Shown here in pieces: positions 14,989 to 25,413 of a stretch of DNA of 64,000 nt. Within the stretch, counting starts at the first letter, position 1. Each line of letters opens with the position of its first letter. The stretch comes from Chaera sp964544355 (GTDB lineage Bacteria; Patescibacteriota; Saccharimonadia; Saccharimonadales; Saccharimonadaceae): assembly GCA_964544355.1 (NCBI GenBank), contig CAZJAI010000002.1, positions 62,001 through 126,000 of the forward strand, in the 5' to 3' direction. The position numbers and the translations under genes are program-made. Under the pieces are notes generated by a model. That model made no database searches, was not told the DNA's origin, and saw only the letters and a list, made by a program, of their open reading frames with translations.

Positions 14989-16302
14989 ATGAAACGCAAA
15001 CATGTGATTGCCGTCGGCAAGGCCGTGCAACGGCTGGCCTCGCTGCGCGGCGGCGGATCCGCTTTGCCGGGTCTGGTGGTTGAAAAGCTGGATAGGTCCT
15101 TCGTTAGTCATGTGCTGGGCGGCCTGAAAGAGGGCGTGGTGCTGATCACCGGCACCAACGGTAAAACCACCACCACCAAGATGATTGCCGAAATACTGCG
15201 CGGCAGCGGTAAAAAAGTGTTCACCAACCCTACCGGCAGCAATTTCAGCCGTGGGGTAGCCGCCGCCCTGTTAAGACAAATCAACTCCAGCGGCCACCTC
15301 GACGCCGATCTGGCCGTGCTGGAGCTGGACGAGGCCCATGCCGTAGCCTTCGCCCGCCGTCTGCCTCCCCGCTGCGTGCTAGTGCTAAACATCATGCGCG
15401 ACCAGCTAGACCGCTTCGGCGAGATAGACCACACCGCCCGCCTGCTGTCCAAGGTAGTAGCCTCGGCCAGTCAGTGCGCAGTACTCAATCGCGACGACGC
15501 CAGGGTATTTAGTCTGCCGGCCGCGTCCGACGCCGGGCGCCGGCTGGAAATACGTTATTTCGGCGCCGATGACAGCTTGCGGGGACTGTTCGTCAGCGAC
15601 GACGAATTGCATGGCGACGACCTGAAGGCGCCGGGCGGGCGCCTGCCGCAAGCCGAGCGGCCTCCGCTGCGGCCCGGCGACGTCATCCTGCAATCGGCAG
15701 ACCAAGACAACAAGGCGGTTTATCACATAGGCAAGACCAGCTACCCCGCCCGCTTGCGCCTGGGCGGCGTCTACAATCTGCTTAACGCCGCCGGCGCCCT
15801 GGCGGTCTGCCGTTGGCTGCTGGGAAGCGACACCAGCCCCGCCGCCTTGATAGAACTGCTGGAGAAAGTCGGCCCGGCGTTCGGCCGGGGCGAAACCGTT
15901 TTGGTAAACGGCCGGCCCATTGAGCTGGTACTGGTGAAAAACCCGGCGGGTTTCCGGCTTAGTTTAGCCGCCAAGCGCCGGCCGGGCGCGGCGGTGATGA
16001 TTGCCGTGAACGATCGCTTCGCCGACGGCCGCGACATGTCGTGGTTGTGGGATGTGGATTTCTCCGGCTTGCACGACGACGGCGTCCAGATGATCAGCGG
16101 TCTGCGGGCCTACGACATGGCCCTCAGGCTGCAATACGACGAGGTTACGGTGGGGCGTATCGAACCTAATCTGACCAGGGCTACCAGCCAGTTCGCCGAG
16201 TCGCTCCCTGGCTCCGGCGGCTACATTTACTGCACCTATAGCGCCATGCTGGCCATCAGGCGGCGCCTTGGTCGCTATGCTCCAATGGAGGCGGTCGTAT
16301 GA
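14989..16302 (+). CDS. murT: Lipid II isoglutaminyl synthase, Mur-ligase subunit MurT
   Basis: The 437-residue protein belongs to the Mur ligase superfamily with the DUF1727 C-terminal domain. The ATP loop GTNGKTTTTKM, the metal/carbamate region and the DUF1727 motif LVKNPAGF and CTYSAML are present. With GatD it amidates D-glutamate of lipid II to D-isoglutamine. MurT of Gram-positive bacteria carries a four-cysteine zinc ribbon in the middle domain; here there is no CxxC pair, so the ribbon is absent. TATGAT (14974-14979) lies nine bases before the ATG at 14989, a near-leaderless start. It overlaps gatD by four bases (ATGA). Confidence 0.92.
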   Translation: MKRKHVIAVGKAVQRLASLRGGGSALPGLVVEKLDRSFVSHVLGGLKEGVVLITGTNGKTTTTKMIAEILRGSGKKVFTNPTGSNFSRGVAAALLRQINSSGHLDADLAVLELDEAHAVAFARRLPPRCVLVLNIMRDQLDRFGEIDHTARLLSKVVASASQCAVLNRDDARVFSLPAASDAGRRLEIRYFGADDSLRGLFVSDDELHGDDLKAPGGRLPQAERPPLRPGDVILQSADQDNKAVYHIGKTSYPARLRLGGVYNLLNAAGALAVCRWLLGSDTSPAALIELLEKVGPAFGRGETVLVNGRPIELVLVKNPAGFRLSLAAKRRPGAAVMIAVNDRFADGRDMSWLWDVDFSGLHDDGVQMISGLRAYDMALRLQYDEVTVGRIEPNLTRATSQFAESLPGSGGYIYCTYSAMLAIRRRLGRYAPMEAVV

Positions 16303-17030
16303 GCGCCAAACCCGAAAAGACCATCCGCCTGCTGCAGCTTTATCCCAATGAAATGAACATCTACGGAGACCGGGGCAACGTCTTAACTGTTATGAAGAGG
16401 CTGGAATGGTACGGCTACCGGCCCCAACTGTTCTATCACCACCCCGGCGGGAGCTTTGCCGAAGATGCCGATCTAATACTGGGCGGCGGCGGTCAGGACT
16501 CTGGCCAGGAGAAAGTCCAGGCCGACCTGCAGCGGATAGGCCCGCACCTGCACCGCCTGGCCGACGACGGAACGCCCATGCTGATGATTTGCGGCCTGTA
16601 CCAGCTGTTCGGCCGGTTTTTCAAAACGGCCGAGGGCAAGCTGATCCGGGGCATCGGGCTGCTGGCCGCCGAGACTCACGCCGGACCCAGGCGGCTAATC
16701 GGCAACGTGGTGATTAGCAGCAACTTTGGTGAAATTATCGGCTACGAGAACCACAGCGGCCAGACCTTTCTGGACAACGCAGACTACGCCCTGGGGCGAG
16801 TAATCAAGGGAGCCGGCAACAACGGTACCGACAAAACCGAGGGAGCCCGTTATAAAAACGTTATCGGCAGTTATTTGCACGGTTCGCTGCTGCCCAAAAA
16901 TCCGACTCTGGCCGATTGGCTGATAGAAAAAGCGGCGGTTCGCCGCTACGGCCGGTTTGAAGCGGGCAGCGTAATTGACGACAGGTTCGCCCGCGAAGCC
17001 CGCCGGACAGCCAAGGCCCGGCCGCGCTGA
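16299..17030 (+). CDS. gatD: Lipid II isoglutaminyl synthase, glutaminase subunit GatD
   Basis: The 243-residue class I glutamine amidotransferase supplies ammonia to MurT. The nucleophile cysteine is C98 in MICGLYQLFG and the catalytic histidine is H194 in YLHGSLLPKNP, both as in the GatD/CobB-like family. The gene overlaps murT by ATGA and the operon ends at a clear terminator downstream. Together with MurB, MurA and MurJ in this window it shows that the cell makes and amidates its own peptidoglycan. Confidence 0.93.
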   Translation: MSAKPEKTIRLLQLYPNEMNIYGDRGNVLTVMKRLEWYGYRPQLFYHHPGGSFAEDADLILGGGGQDSGQEKVQADLQRIGPHLHRLADDGTPMLMICGLYQLFGRFFKTAEGKLIRGIGLLAAETHAGPRRLIGNVVISSNFGEIIGYENHSGQTFLDNADYALGRVIKGAGNNGTDKTEGARYKNVIGSYLHGSLLPKNPTLADWLIEKAAVRRYGRFEAGSVIDDRFAREARRTAKARPR

Positions 17031-17046
17031 TCGCGGCTAAAAATTC

Positions 17047-17078
17047 AAAACGTACCACCTTGCGGGCAGTACGTTTTT
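17047..17078 (+). terminator. Terminator of murT-gatD
   Basis: The hairpin has arms AAAACGTAC and GTACGTTTT around a 13-base loop, with the T-run continuing from the second arm. It lies 16 bases after gatD and before tRNA-Pro on the other strand. Confidence 0.75.
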
Positions 17079-17086
17079 AAAAAACT

Positions 17087-17164
17087 TGGTCGGGGTGATC
17101 CGATTTGAACGGACGACCTCAGCGTCCCGAACGCTGCGCGCTAGCCAGGCTGCGCCACACCCCG
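17087..17164 (-). tRNA. tRNA-Pro (anticodon CGG)
   Basis: A cloverleaf is seen on the minus strand with a CAGCG/CGCTG stem and loop TTCGGGA. The acceptor is CGGGGTG/CACCCCG and CCA is encoded. Confidence 0.95.
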
Positions 17165-17280
17165 TTGGATTTAAAATAACGTCATTTATTATCCCCGTTA
17201 ATCCGGCGATTGTCTAGGCCGGCACGGCCGCGGATGATAAAATATCACCGTATAGCTTAAATTGAGGCAACGAATCGACC

Positions 17281-17415
17281 ATGTATTACAACACCATGTA
17301 CAGCACCTGGGGCGGCGCGATGATGGCCTTCGCCTGGATAACCTACCTGCTGGTTATCGTGGTTCTGGTGCTGGCCGCAATGGCCTTGTGGAAGTATATC
17401 AATAAGAAGAAATAG
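17281..17415 (+). CDS. Small membrane protein (44 aa)
   Basis: This short gene lies between two tRNA-Pro genes that are on the other strand. The reading from ATG 17281 to TAG 17415 gives a Tyr/Met/Trp-rich start, one long hydrophobic helix (about 15-38) and a lysine-rich end (KYINKKK), fitting an inner-membrane peptide with its C-terminus inside. A possible -10 (TATAGC) lies about 25 bases upstream. Function is unknown. Confidence 0.5.
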   Translation: MYYNTMYSTWGGAMMAFAWITYLLVIVVLVLAAMALWKYINKKK

Positions 17416-17421
17416 CTTGAT

Positions 17422-17499
17422 TGGTCGGGGTGAGAGGATTTGAACCTCCGGCCTCGCGGTCCCAAACCGCGCGCGCTAGCCAGGCTGCGCCACACCCCG
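17422..17499 (-). tRNA. tRNA-Pro (anticodon TGG)
   Basis: A cloverleaf is seen on the minus strand with a CGCGG/CCGCG stem and loop TTTGGGA. CCA is encoded. The sequence outside the anticodon arm is nearly the same as tRNA-Pro(CGG) at 17087, suggesting duplication. Confidence 0.95.
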
Positions 17500-17533
17500 T
17501 TGGATCTTTGGCAATTCTGCTATGGCGGTATCT

Positions 17534-17908
17534 TCAGTCGCCGCTTCGTTCGCCGGGCGGCTTTTGCGTTCCGTACAAATATTCGCAGATAACCGCCAGG
17601 TAACGTTCGATCATTGCCAGCCGCTGGTCTAAGACGGCCACCTCGTGGCAAAGCTGAGGTATTTTGGCCAGATGGCCGCTGTCGCCGTGCGGCAAGGGTT
17701 GCGCCAGGGGGCGTATGGAGCTAACGTTGTGGCTTAACACTCCCAGCTGACCACGTACGTCTTCCAGCTCGCCCCTGACGACTCCCAGCTGGTGTTCGAT
17801 GCCGCTTAAACGGTCGGCCCGGCTAATAATACGGCTCATCAGCTCGCGCAGGTTGCGGGTAGCGTCCTGCACGGCCCTTTGGACGTCGCCGTAATTTAGC
17901 TCCGCCAT
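17534..17908 (-). CDS. Hypothetical helical protein (124 aa)
   Basis: The start ATG at 17908 is fixed by TATAGT (17915-17920) six bases upstream, a leaderless arrangement; the longer frame would include this promoter. The protein is mostly helical with heptad-like leucines (DRLSGIEHQLGVVRGELEDVRGQLGVL), suggesting a coiled coil, and a second helix with IERYLAVICEYL. It has no membrane segment. It sits just downstream of rny on the same strand. No family is recognised. Confidence 0.6.
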   Translation of the reverse strand: MAELNYGDVQRAVQDATRNLRELMSRIISRADRLSGIEHQLGVVRGELEDVRGQLGVLSHNVSSIRPLAQPLPHGDSGHLAKIPQLCHEVAVLDQRLAMIERYLAVICEYLYGTQKPPGERSGD

Positions 17909-17969
17909 GCTTTTACTATAGCAGACAGGGGCGGTTTCTGCCGCTAGGGTCTGATGAAAAACTGAAAAA

Positions 17970-19481
17970 CTACTTGGCGTATTCGATCGCCCTGGTTTCG
18001 CGAATAACATTCACCTTGATGGTGCCCGGATACTGCATGGTGCTTTCTATTTTGGTGGCGATATCGCGGGCCAGCTTGATAGCCGAGAGGTCATCTACGC
18101 TTTGCGGGCGAACAATCACCCTGATTTCGCGGCCGGCGCTGATAGCGTAGGCCTTGTCGATGCCTTCGAAACCGGTAGCCACGTTTTCCAGTTCGCGCAT
18201 GCGTTCGGCAAAGTTTTCGGCGCTGATATTGCGGGCGCCCGGACGGGCGGCCGACAAGGCGTCGCAGACTCTTACCACCAGCGCCTCCGGAGTGGTGGCT
18301 TCAATGTCGTCGTGGTGAGCCTCAATGGCGTGGGCAATATCCTCGCTGAGACCGTACTTGCGGGCCAGCTCGCCACCGATGTGGTGGTGCTTGCCCTCCA
18401 TCCGGTGAGTAACCGCCTTGCCGATATCGTGCAGCAGGGTGGCTGTTTTGGTTACACGGACATTAGCGCCGATCTCTTCGGCGATCAGCCCGGCGATATG
18501 GGCCATCTCAACGCTGTGCTTCAGCACGTTCTGGCCGTAGGAGGTCCGGTATTTCAACTCGCCCAACAGCCTGATCAGCTCGGGCGGGATGCCCACCACC
18601 CCAACCTCGCGAGCGGCGTCTTCGCCGGCTCTCTCGATATCTTTGTCGATCTGCTTCTGGGCTTTCTCGACTACCTCCTCGATGCGGGCGGGGTGTATGC
18701 GGCCGTCTTTCATGAGCATCTCCAGGCTTAACCGGGCGACCTGACGGCGAACCGGGTCGAAGCTGGATAGCACCACCATGCCGGGGGTGTCATCCACCAA
18801 GATATCCACGCCCGTAGCCCTCTGCAGCGCCTGAATATTGCGGCCCTCCTTGCCTATGATACGGCCTTTCATCTCTTCGTCCTCCAGCTTGATGGCGGTC
18901 ACCGTACGTTCGGCCGTTACCTCGCTAGACATCCGCTCCATGGCGCCAACCAGAATCGTCTGGGCCCGCTCCTCTGCCTCGGCCATGGCCTCGTTTTGCA
19001 GTTTGGCCACCAGCGCCATCAGGTCGCCCTTGATGTCGCGTTCGGTCATGGCCATCAGCTTTTCGCCGGCCTCTTTTTTGGTCAGTTTGGCGATTTTTTC
19101 CAGCTTCTCCTGCTGGCGGCTGCGGATTTCGCGCAGCTCGTCTTTCAGGCTTTCCACCTCTTCTTCGGACTTGCGCAGTTTTTCGCTGCGCTTGTCGAGT
19201 TCTTCCAATTTGCTATCAAGGTGGGTCTCTCGGTCCGCCAGGCGGTTTTCAGCCCTGGCCAGTTCGTCGCGGCGCCGCTGCTCTTCTTTTTTGGCTTCCT
19301 CGGCGATTTTTAGAGCTCTATCTTTAGCTTCAAGCTCGATTTGCTTGGCTTTGTTCTTGGCGTCCTGAGTGATTTTTTCGGCTTTCTGGGTCCCAGATGC
19401 CCCTTGTCGACGTTCGTAGGCGTAGTGCGAGGCGGCACCGAAAAGCAGCCCAAGCACCGCTGCGATAATTGCGCTCAGCAT
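17970..19481 (-). CDS. rny: Ribonuclease Y
   Basis: The 503-residue endoribonuclease starts mRNA decay at the membrane. It has an N-terminal membrane helix (1-20), a long charged coiled coil (about 30-190), a KH domain (RIIGKEGRNIQALQRATGVDILVDDTP) and an HD domain with the metal-binding HD in LLHDIGKAVTHRMEGKHHHIGG near 350, followed by a conserved C-terminal domain. Length and order match Gram-positive RNase Y. AAAGGAAG precedes the ATG. A promoter about 165 bases upstream gives it a long leader with hairpins, including GACGG/CCGTC, which suggests control at the RNA level. Confidence 0.95.
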   Translation of the reverse strand: MLSAIIAAVLGLLFGAASHYAYERRQGASGTQKAEKITQDAKNKAKQIELEAKDRALKIAEEAKKEEQRRRDELARAENRLADRETHLDSKLEELDKRSEKLRKSEEEVESLKDELREIRSRQQEKLEKIAKLTKKEAGEKLMAMTERDIKGDLMALVAKLQNEAMAEAEERAQTILVGAMERMSSEVTAERTVTAIKLEDEEMKGRIIGKEGRNIQALQRATGVDILVDDTPGMVVLSSFDPVRRQVARLSLEMLMKDGRIHPARIEEVVEKAQKQIDKDIERAGEDAAREVGVVGIPPELIRLLGELKYRTSYGQNVLKHSVEMAHIAGLIAEEIGANVRVTKTATLLHDIGKAVTHRMEGKHHHIGGELARKYGLSEDIAHAIEAHHDDIEATTPEALVVRVCDALSAARPGARNISAENFAERMRELENVATGFEGIDKAYAISAGREIRVIVRPQSVDDLSAIKLARDIATKIESTMQYPGTIKVNVIRETRAIEYAK

Positions 19482-19650
19482 AGTCTTCCTTTCTCTTGCA
19501 CTCTTTAGCCCCCGAGCGACGGTAGCCGTCCCGTTTGGCTTAACCTAAAAAACAAAATCGCTGCAGCTTCAAACGGCGGGGACTGAAAATGAAATTTTAA
19601 TTGGTAATGCGTTAAAAGTGTCAGCCGGTCGAAAATACAACCCGTTTAAT

Positions 19651-19680
19651 ATTGTACGCTTTTGGGTATCGTCTTATCAA
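19651..19680 (-). promoter_or_regulatory. Promoter of rny with long leader
   Basis: On the minus strand TTGATA (19675-19680) and TACAAT (19651-19656) are 18 bases apart. Transcription would begin near 19644, leaving about 160 untranslated bases before rny. The leader holds at least one stable hairpin near 19520-19535. Confidence 0.5.
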
Positions 19681-19683
19681 CTT

Positions 19684-20088
19684 TTACTTTCTTTTGGGAG
19701 AGCTGATATTCGGCTCGCGGCCGTATTCAGGCAGCACCAAGGAGTGACTGGCTGGCTGGCCGCTACCCAGAGCCGCCAGGCCGCCAGCCAGCCAGTCGCT
19801 GCCGTGGCTGCCAACCACCGGGCAGCCCAGGCCATACGCCAGAGCGTTGGCTGCGGCCACGCCGATCCGCAGACCGGTAAAACTTCCCGGGCCGTCGAAT
19901 ACCACAACGCCTCCGATATCGTTCAGGGCCGCCGGAACTTCTTTAAGCTGCCGGTCAATAACCCTGAACAGCTCCGCCTCCAGCGAACGGCCGGCTGTCC
20001 AGGTACGGCCCGCAAGGCGCCTGCCGGATTCGTCCAGAATGATCACCGAGGCTTTATCGGAATCGGTCTTAAGAGCCAGTATCACCAT
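19684..20088 (-). CDS. tsaB: TsaB-like protein, short form
   Basis: The 134-residue protein matches the N-terminal lobe of TsaB, the scaffold that helps TsaD add threonylcarbamoyl to A37 of ANN-decoding tRNAs. Visible features are the start LALKTDSDKASVIIL and the signature GPGSFTGLRIGVAAANALAYGL. Normal TsaB has more than 200 residues; the C-terminal lobe is missing and the end (EPNISSPKRK) looks natural. The start at 20088 follows the tsaE stop by one base, giving translational coupling. TsaD is not in the window. Confidence 0.8.
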   Translation of the reverse strand: MVILALKTDSDKASVIILDESGRRLAGRTWTAGRSLEAELFRVIDRQLKEVPAALNDIGGVVVFDGPGSFTGLRIGVAAANALAYGLGCPVVGSHGSDWLAGGLAALGSGQPASHSLVLPEYGREPNISSPKRK

Positions 20089-20089
20089 G

Positions 20090-20569
20090 TTACGCCACGC
20101 TTTCAGTAAGGTAGCCAAGCCCGCCGGGTATATTAAATTCCAGCGTTCGGCGATTGTCGCCGACGGCTCTCAGCCGGACGACCGCGCTCAGCCGAGGCAG
20201 CACGCCGTCAACTATCTCAGGCCACTCCAGCACGTTGACCGCCTGGCTATCAGCTACCGACTCGGCCAGCTGATCGACCATAATACCCGGATCTTCCAGA
20301 CGATAAAAATCGTAGTGATACAGCCTAAGCGGCGGCCGGCAATCATAAACCGAGACTATCAAAAAAGTCGGGCTTTGCACCGCCTGTCGGCAACCCAAGC
20401 CTCTGGCTAGGCCTTTGACTAAGGTGGTTTTGCCGCTGCCGATATCGCCAATCAGCGCCAGGGTCTCGCCGCCCTTCAGGTTGCGCCCAAGCCGTTCACC
20501 CAAAGCTACCGATTCGTCGGCGCTGTTCGTGGTTATAGTGAGAATGCCGGCTGGCTGGGTCTGCTTCAC
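20090..20569 (-). CDS. tsaE: tRNA threonylcarbamoyladenosine biosynthesis ATPase TsaE
   Basis: The 159-residue P-loop ATPase has Walker A GDIGSGKTTLVKGLARGLG, the SPTF motif of the family, the HYDFYRLEDP segment and NVLEWPE. It regulates the TsaBD complex in t6A synthesis. The start is GTG at 20569; TAAAAT (20577-20582) is seven bases upstream, so the tsaE-tsaB message is probably leaderless with a GTG start. Confidence 0.93.
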   Translation of the reverse strand: MKQTQPAGILTITTNSADESVALGERLGRNLKGGETLALIGDIGSGKTTLVKGLARGLGCRQAVQSPTFLIVSVYDCRPPLRLYHYDFYRLEDPGIMVDQLAESVADSQAVNVLEWPEIVDGVLPRLSAVVRLRAVGDNRRTLEFNIPGGLGYLTESVA

Positions 20570-20658
20570 GGTAGATATTTTAACGGTTTTTGGCCGAACC
20601 CGCTTGCTTTTTACCGGCAGCAGGTCAACAATTGTTTAACATAACCACTACCAGCCTA

Positions 20659-21201
20659 ATGTTTCAACCACGCAAAAACCCGTCCGGCGGCTTCACCATC
20701 CTGGAGGTTTTAATCGTCATGGTGATCATCGCCATATTGGCCACCATCGTGCTGAACTATTACGGCGGCGCCAAGGAACGAGCTTATCTTAAAAAAGCCG
20801 ACAGCGAGCTCAACATCATGGCCAGCGCCGTCAAGTTTTACACCCAAAAGTACAACACCTATCCGCCGGACGTTAACCGGGGGCTGCCGGCCGGGCTGAA
20901 CGAGTTCATTTCGGCCGATCAGGGAAAGAACTGGCCCGACGGCCCGTGGCCGGGCAGCATTTACGACTACGACTACTACAATAATTCCGGCGAAACGGTG
21001 CAAATCAGCATACGTTTTTGCCCCATCGGCGGGCCGTTGAGCGCTTGCAAATTCCCGCCAGAGCCATGGGCGGCCAATTTCGGCATTGACAGCAGTTACT
21101 ATTACTGCATCAAGGGCAACTGCAAGGCTCACCCCGGCCAGCCCGACAGCTACCCGGGCTACTGCGTCAACTGCCCGGGCAACAAAGCTATTTTGGGCTA
21201 G
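20659..21201 (+). CDS. Type IV pilin-like protein
   Basis: The 180-residue protein has a short basic leader ending in GG, then F-T-I-L-E, the prepilin cleavage motif with glutamate at position 5, and a 20-residue hydrophobic helix (VLIVMVIIAILATIVLNYY). The C-terminal domain is rich in Tyr and Cys, with six cysteines after residue 120 that may form disulfides. The start ATG 20659 gives the usual short leader. It is the first gene of the pilus locus and may be a major or minor pilin. Confidence 0.85.
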   Translation: MFQPRKNPSGGFTILEVLIVMVIIAILATIVLNYYGGAKERAYLKKADSELNIMASAVKFYTQKYNTYPPDVNRGLPAGLNEFISADQGKNWPDGPWPGSIYDYDYYNNSGETVQISIRFCPIGGPLSACKFPPEPWAANFGIDSSYYYCIKGNCKAHPGQPDSYPGYCVNCPGNKAILG

Positions 21202-21269
21202 CCAAACACAGCCACAGCCGGCTTGTTGTTCAAAACTGCCGAGTTTTAGATATAATCAGCATAAGTATT

Positions 21270-23057
<1,788 letters not shown>

Positions 23058-23065
23058 GGCGAGCC

Positions 23066-24283
23066 ATGCCAAATTTCCACTATTCCGCCCAAGACCAATC
23101 CGGACAGCTGATAACCGGCAACGTTGACGCTTCCAGCCGCGAAACCGCCCTGGCGGTTTTAGCCAAGCAGAACCTCAAGCCGATATCACTGAACGAACTT
23201 CGGCGGCAAAAATTCAAATTGTCGCTGGGCGGCGGCAAGGTCAAATCCAAGGACCTGGTGATTTTTACCCGCCAGCTGTCGGTCATGATCAGCGCCGGTG
23301 TGCCGCTGACCCGCTCTTTAACCACCTTGTCGGCCCAAGCGGAAAACCCGGCTCTAAAAACCATATTGGACGCCGTCACCAAAGACGTGCAGTCCGGAAT
23401 GACTCTGGGCGCCGCTTTCGCCAAGCACCCTGACGCTTTCAGCGACGTGTTTGTCAACATGGTTAAAGCCGGCGAGGCCGGCGGCATTCTTGATGACATC
23501 CTTAAACGGCTGGCCACCCAACAGGAAAAAAACGACAACATGCGCAAAAAAGTCAAAAGCGCCATGACCTATCCGACGGTGTTGCTGATTATTACCATAC
23601 TGTCGTTTTTCGGCCTGATGTTTTTCGTGATTCCCAGCATCGGCAACATCCTGCGCAGCCTGGGGGGGCCCGACGCCCAGCTGCCGCTGCTGACCCGCAT
23701 CATGCTGGGTATCAGCGGGTTTATGCGCAACTTCTGGTACCTGGTAATTGGCGGCACCGCCGGGCTGGTATTCGCCGCCCGGGCCGTCCTGCGCACTCCG
23801 CAGGGCAAGGCTAATTTCCACCACGCCGTCATCAAGCTGCCCGGCCTGGGCGACATCATCACCAAGGTGGCGGTAGCCCGATTTGCCCGCACCTTCGCCT
23901 CGCTGATGAGCGCCGGCGTCAGCGTACTGGAAGCTCTTAAAGTAACCGGGGAAGCGATTGGCAACGTGGCCTTTAAGGATGAGCTGGCCAAGGCCGCCGA
24001 GCAGGTCAGAAACGGCAAAACTCTTTCGGACGCCTTATCACGCAGCCCGCTGTTTCCGGCCATAATCCCCCAAATGCTGGCGGTAGGCGAAGAAACCGGC
24101 CAGACCGACAAGGTGCTGGTGAAGGTGGCCGACTTTTACGAGGAAGAAGTAGATGTCACCATAGACAGCATCAGTTCGATCATCGAACCGGTGATGCTGG
24201 TGATTATGGGCTCGATGGTCGGCTTGATCGCCGCCAGCGTCATGGGGCCGATAGCCAGTTTATCTCAGAATATCAAGGGCTAA
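23066..24283 (+). CDS. pilC: Type IV pilus inner-membrane platform protein PilC
   Basis: The 405-residue GspF/PilC protein has two repeated GspF domains (FTRQLSVMISAGVPL near 70 and FARTFASLMSAGVSVLEAL near 275), each followed by membrane helices, and a C-terminal helix ending GPIASLSQNI. It couples the PilB motor to pilin assembly. It begins eight bases after pilB and shares its operon. Confidence 0.96.
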   Translation: MPNFHYSAQDQSGQLITGNVDASSRETALAVLAKQNLKPISLNELRRQKFKLSLGGGKVKSKDLVIFTRQLSVMISAGVPLTRSLTTLSAQAENPALKTILDAVTKDVQSGMTLGAAFAKHPDAFSDVFVNMVKAGEAGGILDDILKRLATQQEKNDNMRKKVKSAMTYPTVLLIITILSFFGLMFFVIPSIGNILRSLGGPDAQLPLLTRIMLGISGFMRNFWYLVIGGTAGLVFAARAVLRTPQGKANFHHAVIKLPGLGDIITKVAVARFARTFASLMSAGVSVLEALKVTGEAIGNVAFKDELAKAAEQVRNGKTLSDALSRSPLFPAIIPQMLAVGEETGQTDKVLVKVADFYEEEVDVTIDSISSIIEPVMLVIMGSMVGLIAASVMGPIASLSQNIKG

Positions 24284-24291
24284 AAAGCATA

Positions 24292-24319
24292 TTGACTGCA
24301 AAACGATTATGGCTATACT
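24292..24319 (+). promoter_or_regulatory. Strong promoter of the pilin gene
   Basis: TTGACT (24292-24297) and TATACT (24314-24319) are 16 bases apart. The leader of about 70 bases contains a GTGCC/GGCAC hairpin and a GGGGGG ribosome binding site next to the ATG. A separate strong promoter inside the locus fits a highly expressed major pilin. Confidence 0.65.
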
Positions 24320-24396
24320 TGAGTTCAAGATGCGTGCCACGTTACGGAGCGCACGGCACATCGAAGAACTAGCAGTAACTAAAAGGGGGGCAGTTC

Positions 24397-24864
24397 ATGC
24401 TCAAACAGACATTAAGCAGGCAAAAAGGCTTCACGATCATCGAGCTGTTGATCGTTATCGTGATTATAGGCATTTTGGCCACCCTGGTGCTTAGCACCTA
24501 TGCCAGCGGACCGGCCAAAGCCCGTGACTCGAAGCGCCTGACCGACATCAACTCAATCGCTACTCAGCTGGAGATTTACAACAGCGAGACCGGCGGCTAT
24601 CCGACCTTTACGGGCAAACTGGACACCGACACCTGGGTACAGCAAAACCTGAAGGGCCTGGACGTCAACGCCCTGAGACCACCGAACCAAACCGCCAACT
24701 CCATGGTTAACTCGGCTACGCCGACCAAAGACCAATACGGATACCAGGCGTTTCAATCCGACGGCGTAACGGCATGTACAGCCGAACCTTGCGCCAAGTT
24801 CAAACTGTACTGGGCTAAAGAGACGGCCAGCAACGCCGTACAGGTAAAAACCAGCCTGCAGTAG
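24397..24864 (+). CDS. Major type IV pilin (probable)
   Basis: The 155-residue prepilin has leader MLKQTLSRQKG, cleavage before F-T-I-I-E with Glu5, and a hydrophobic helix (LLIVIVIIGILATLVLSTYA). The rest is a globular domain with one cysteine pair (CTAEPC). It has its own promoter and a terminator after the gene, which supports its being the major subunit. PilD, the processing peptidase, is not in this window. Confidence 0.88.
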   Translation: MLKQTLSRQKGFTIIELLIVIVIIGILATLVLSTYASGPAKARDSKRLTDINSIATQLEIYNSETGGYPTFTGKLDTDTWVQQNLKGLDVNALRPPNQTANSMVNSATPTKDQYGYQAFQSDGVTACTAEPCAKFKLYWAKETASNAVQVKTSLQ

Positions 24865-24903
24865 CGACATAAACAAGAAACTGCCGGCCGCTTAAATTAG
24901 CAT

Positions 24904-24938
24904 AACCGCTCCTATCACCAGGGGGCGGTTTTAGTTTT
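24904..24938 (+). terminator. Terminator after the pilin gene
   Basis: A nine-pair hairpin (AACCGCTCC with GGGGGCGGTT, one T-G) with an eight- to nine-base loop is followed by TTTTAGTTTTT. Confidence 0.7.
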
Positions 24939-24993
24939 TCCGATGAAAGTATGGTAGCATAAGCTCTAAAAGCATGGGGATGCAAAAATAAAA

Positions 24994-25413
24994 ATGGCAC
25001 AGCCTCAAACAGCCAGCCAATCTGCCGGCTTCAGCGTCATCGAGATGCTGATCACCCTGTTTATCGTTACCCTGGCCGCCGTCCTGCTAACCAATATGTA
25101 CGCCTCGGCCACCGCCTATACCGATCGGGCCACCGATCTGTTGACGGCTAATTCGCTGGCTTACCAAAAGCTGCAAAACTATGAAAACCGCGATTTCGCT
25201 TCCATTCCTTTCAAGCTTGACGGCACGCCGGTTGAGGATTTCAGCTCTCAACTGCCGTCCAGCCTGCCTCCGCCGCACGAAGGCAAAGTGTTTATCAGCC
25301 AACAATCGGCCACTCTTAAGTACATTTTAGTGCGGCTGAAGTACGGCTCCGGTGGAGGCGCCCAAACCATCGAATACGGCGACTTCGTACAGGCGGGAGG
25401 CCTGGGCAGATGA
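24994..25413 (+). CDS. Minor pilin, PilV-like
   Basis: The 139-residue protein has a polar leader then GFSVIEMLITLFIVTLAAVLL, a prepilin cleavage motif (G before F, Glu5) and hydrophobic helix. The small C-terminal domain has no cysteine pair. It overlaps the next gene by ATGA, so the minor pilins are translated together and probably form the pilus tip complex. Confidence 0.8.
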   Translation: MAQPQTASQSAGFSVIEMLITLFIVTLAAVLLTNMYASATAYTDRATDLLTANSLAYQKLQNYENRDFASIPFKLDGTPVEDFSSQLPSSLPPPHEGKVFISQQSATLKYILVRLKYGSGGGAQTIEYGDFVQAGGLGR

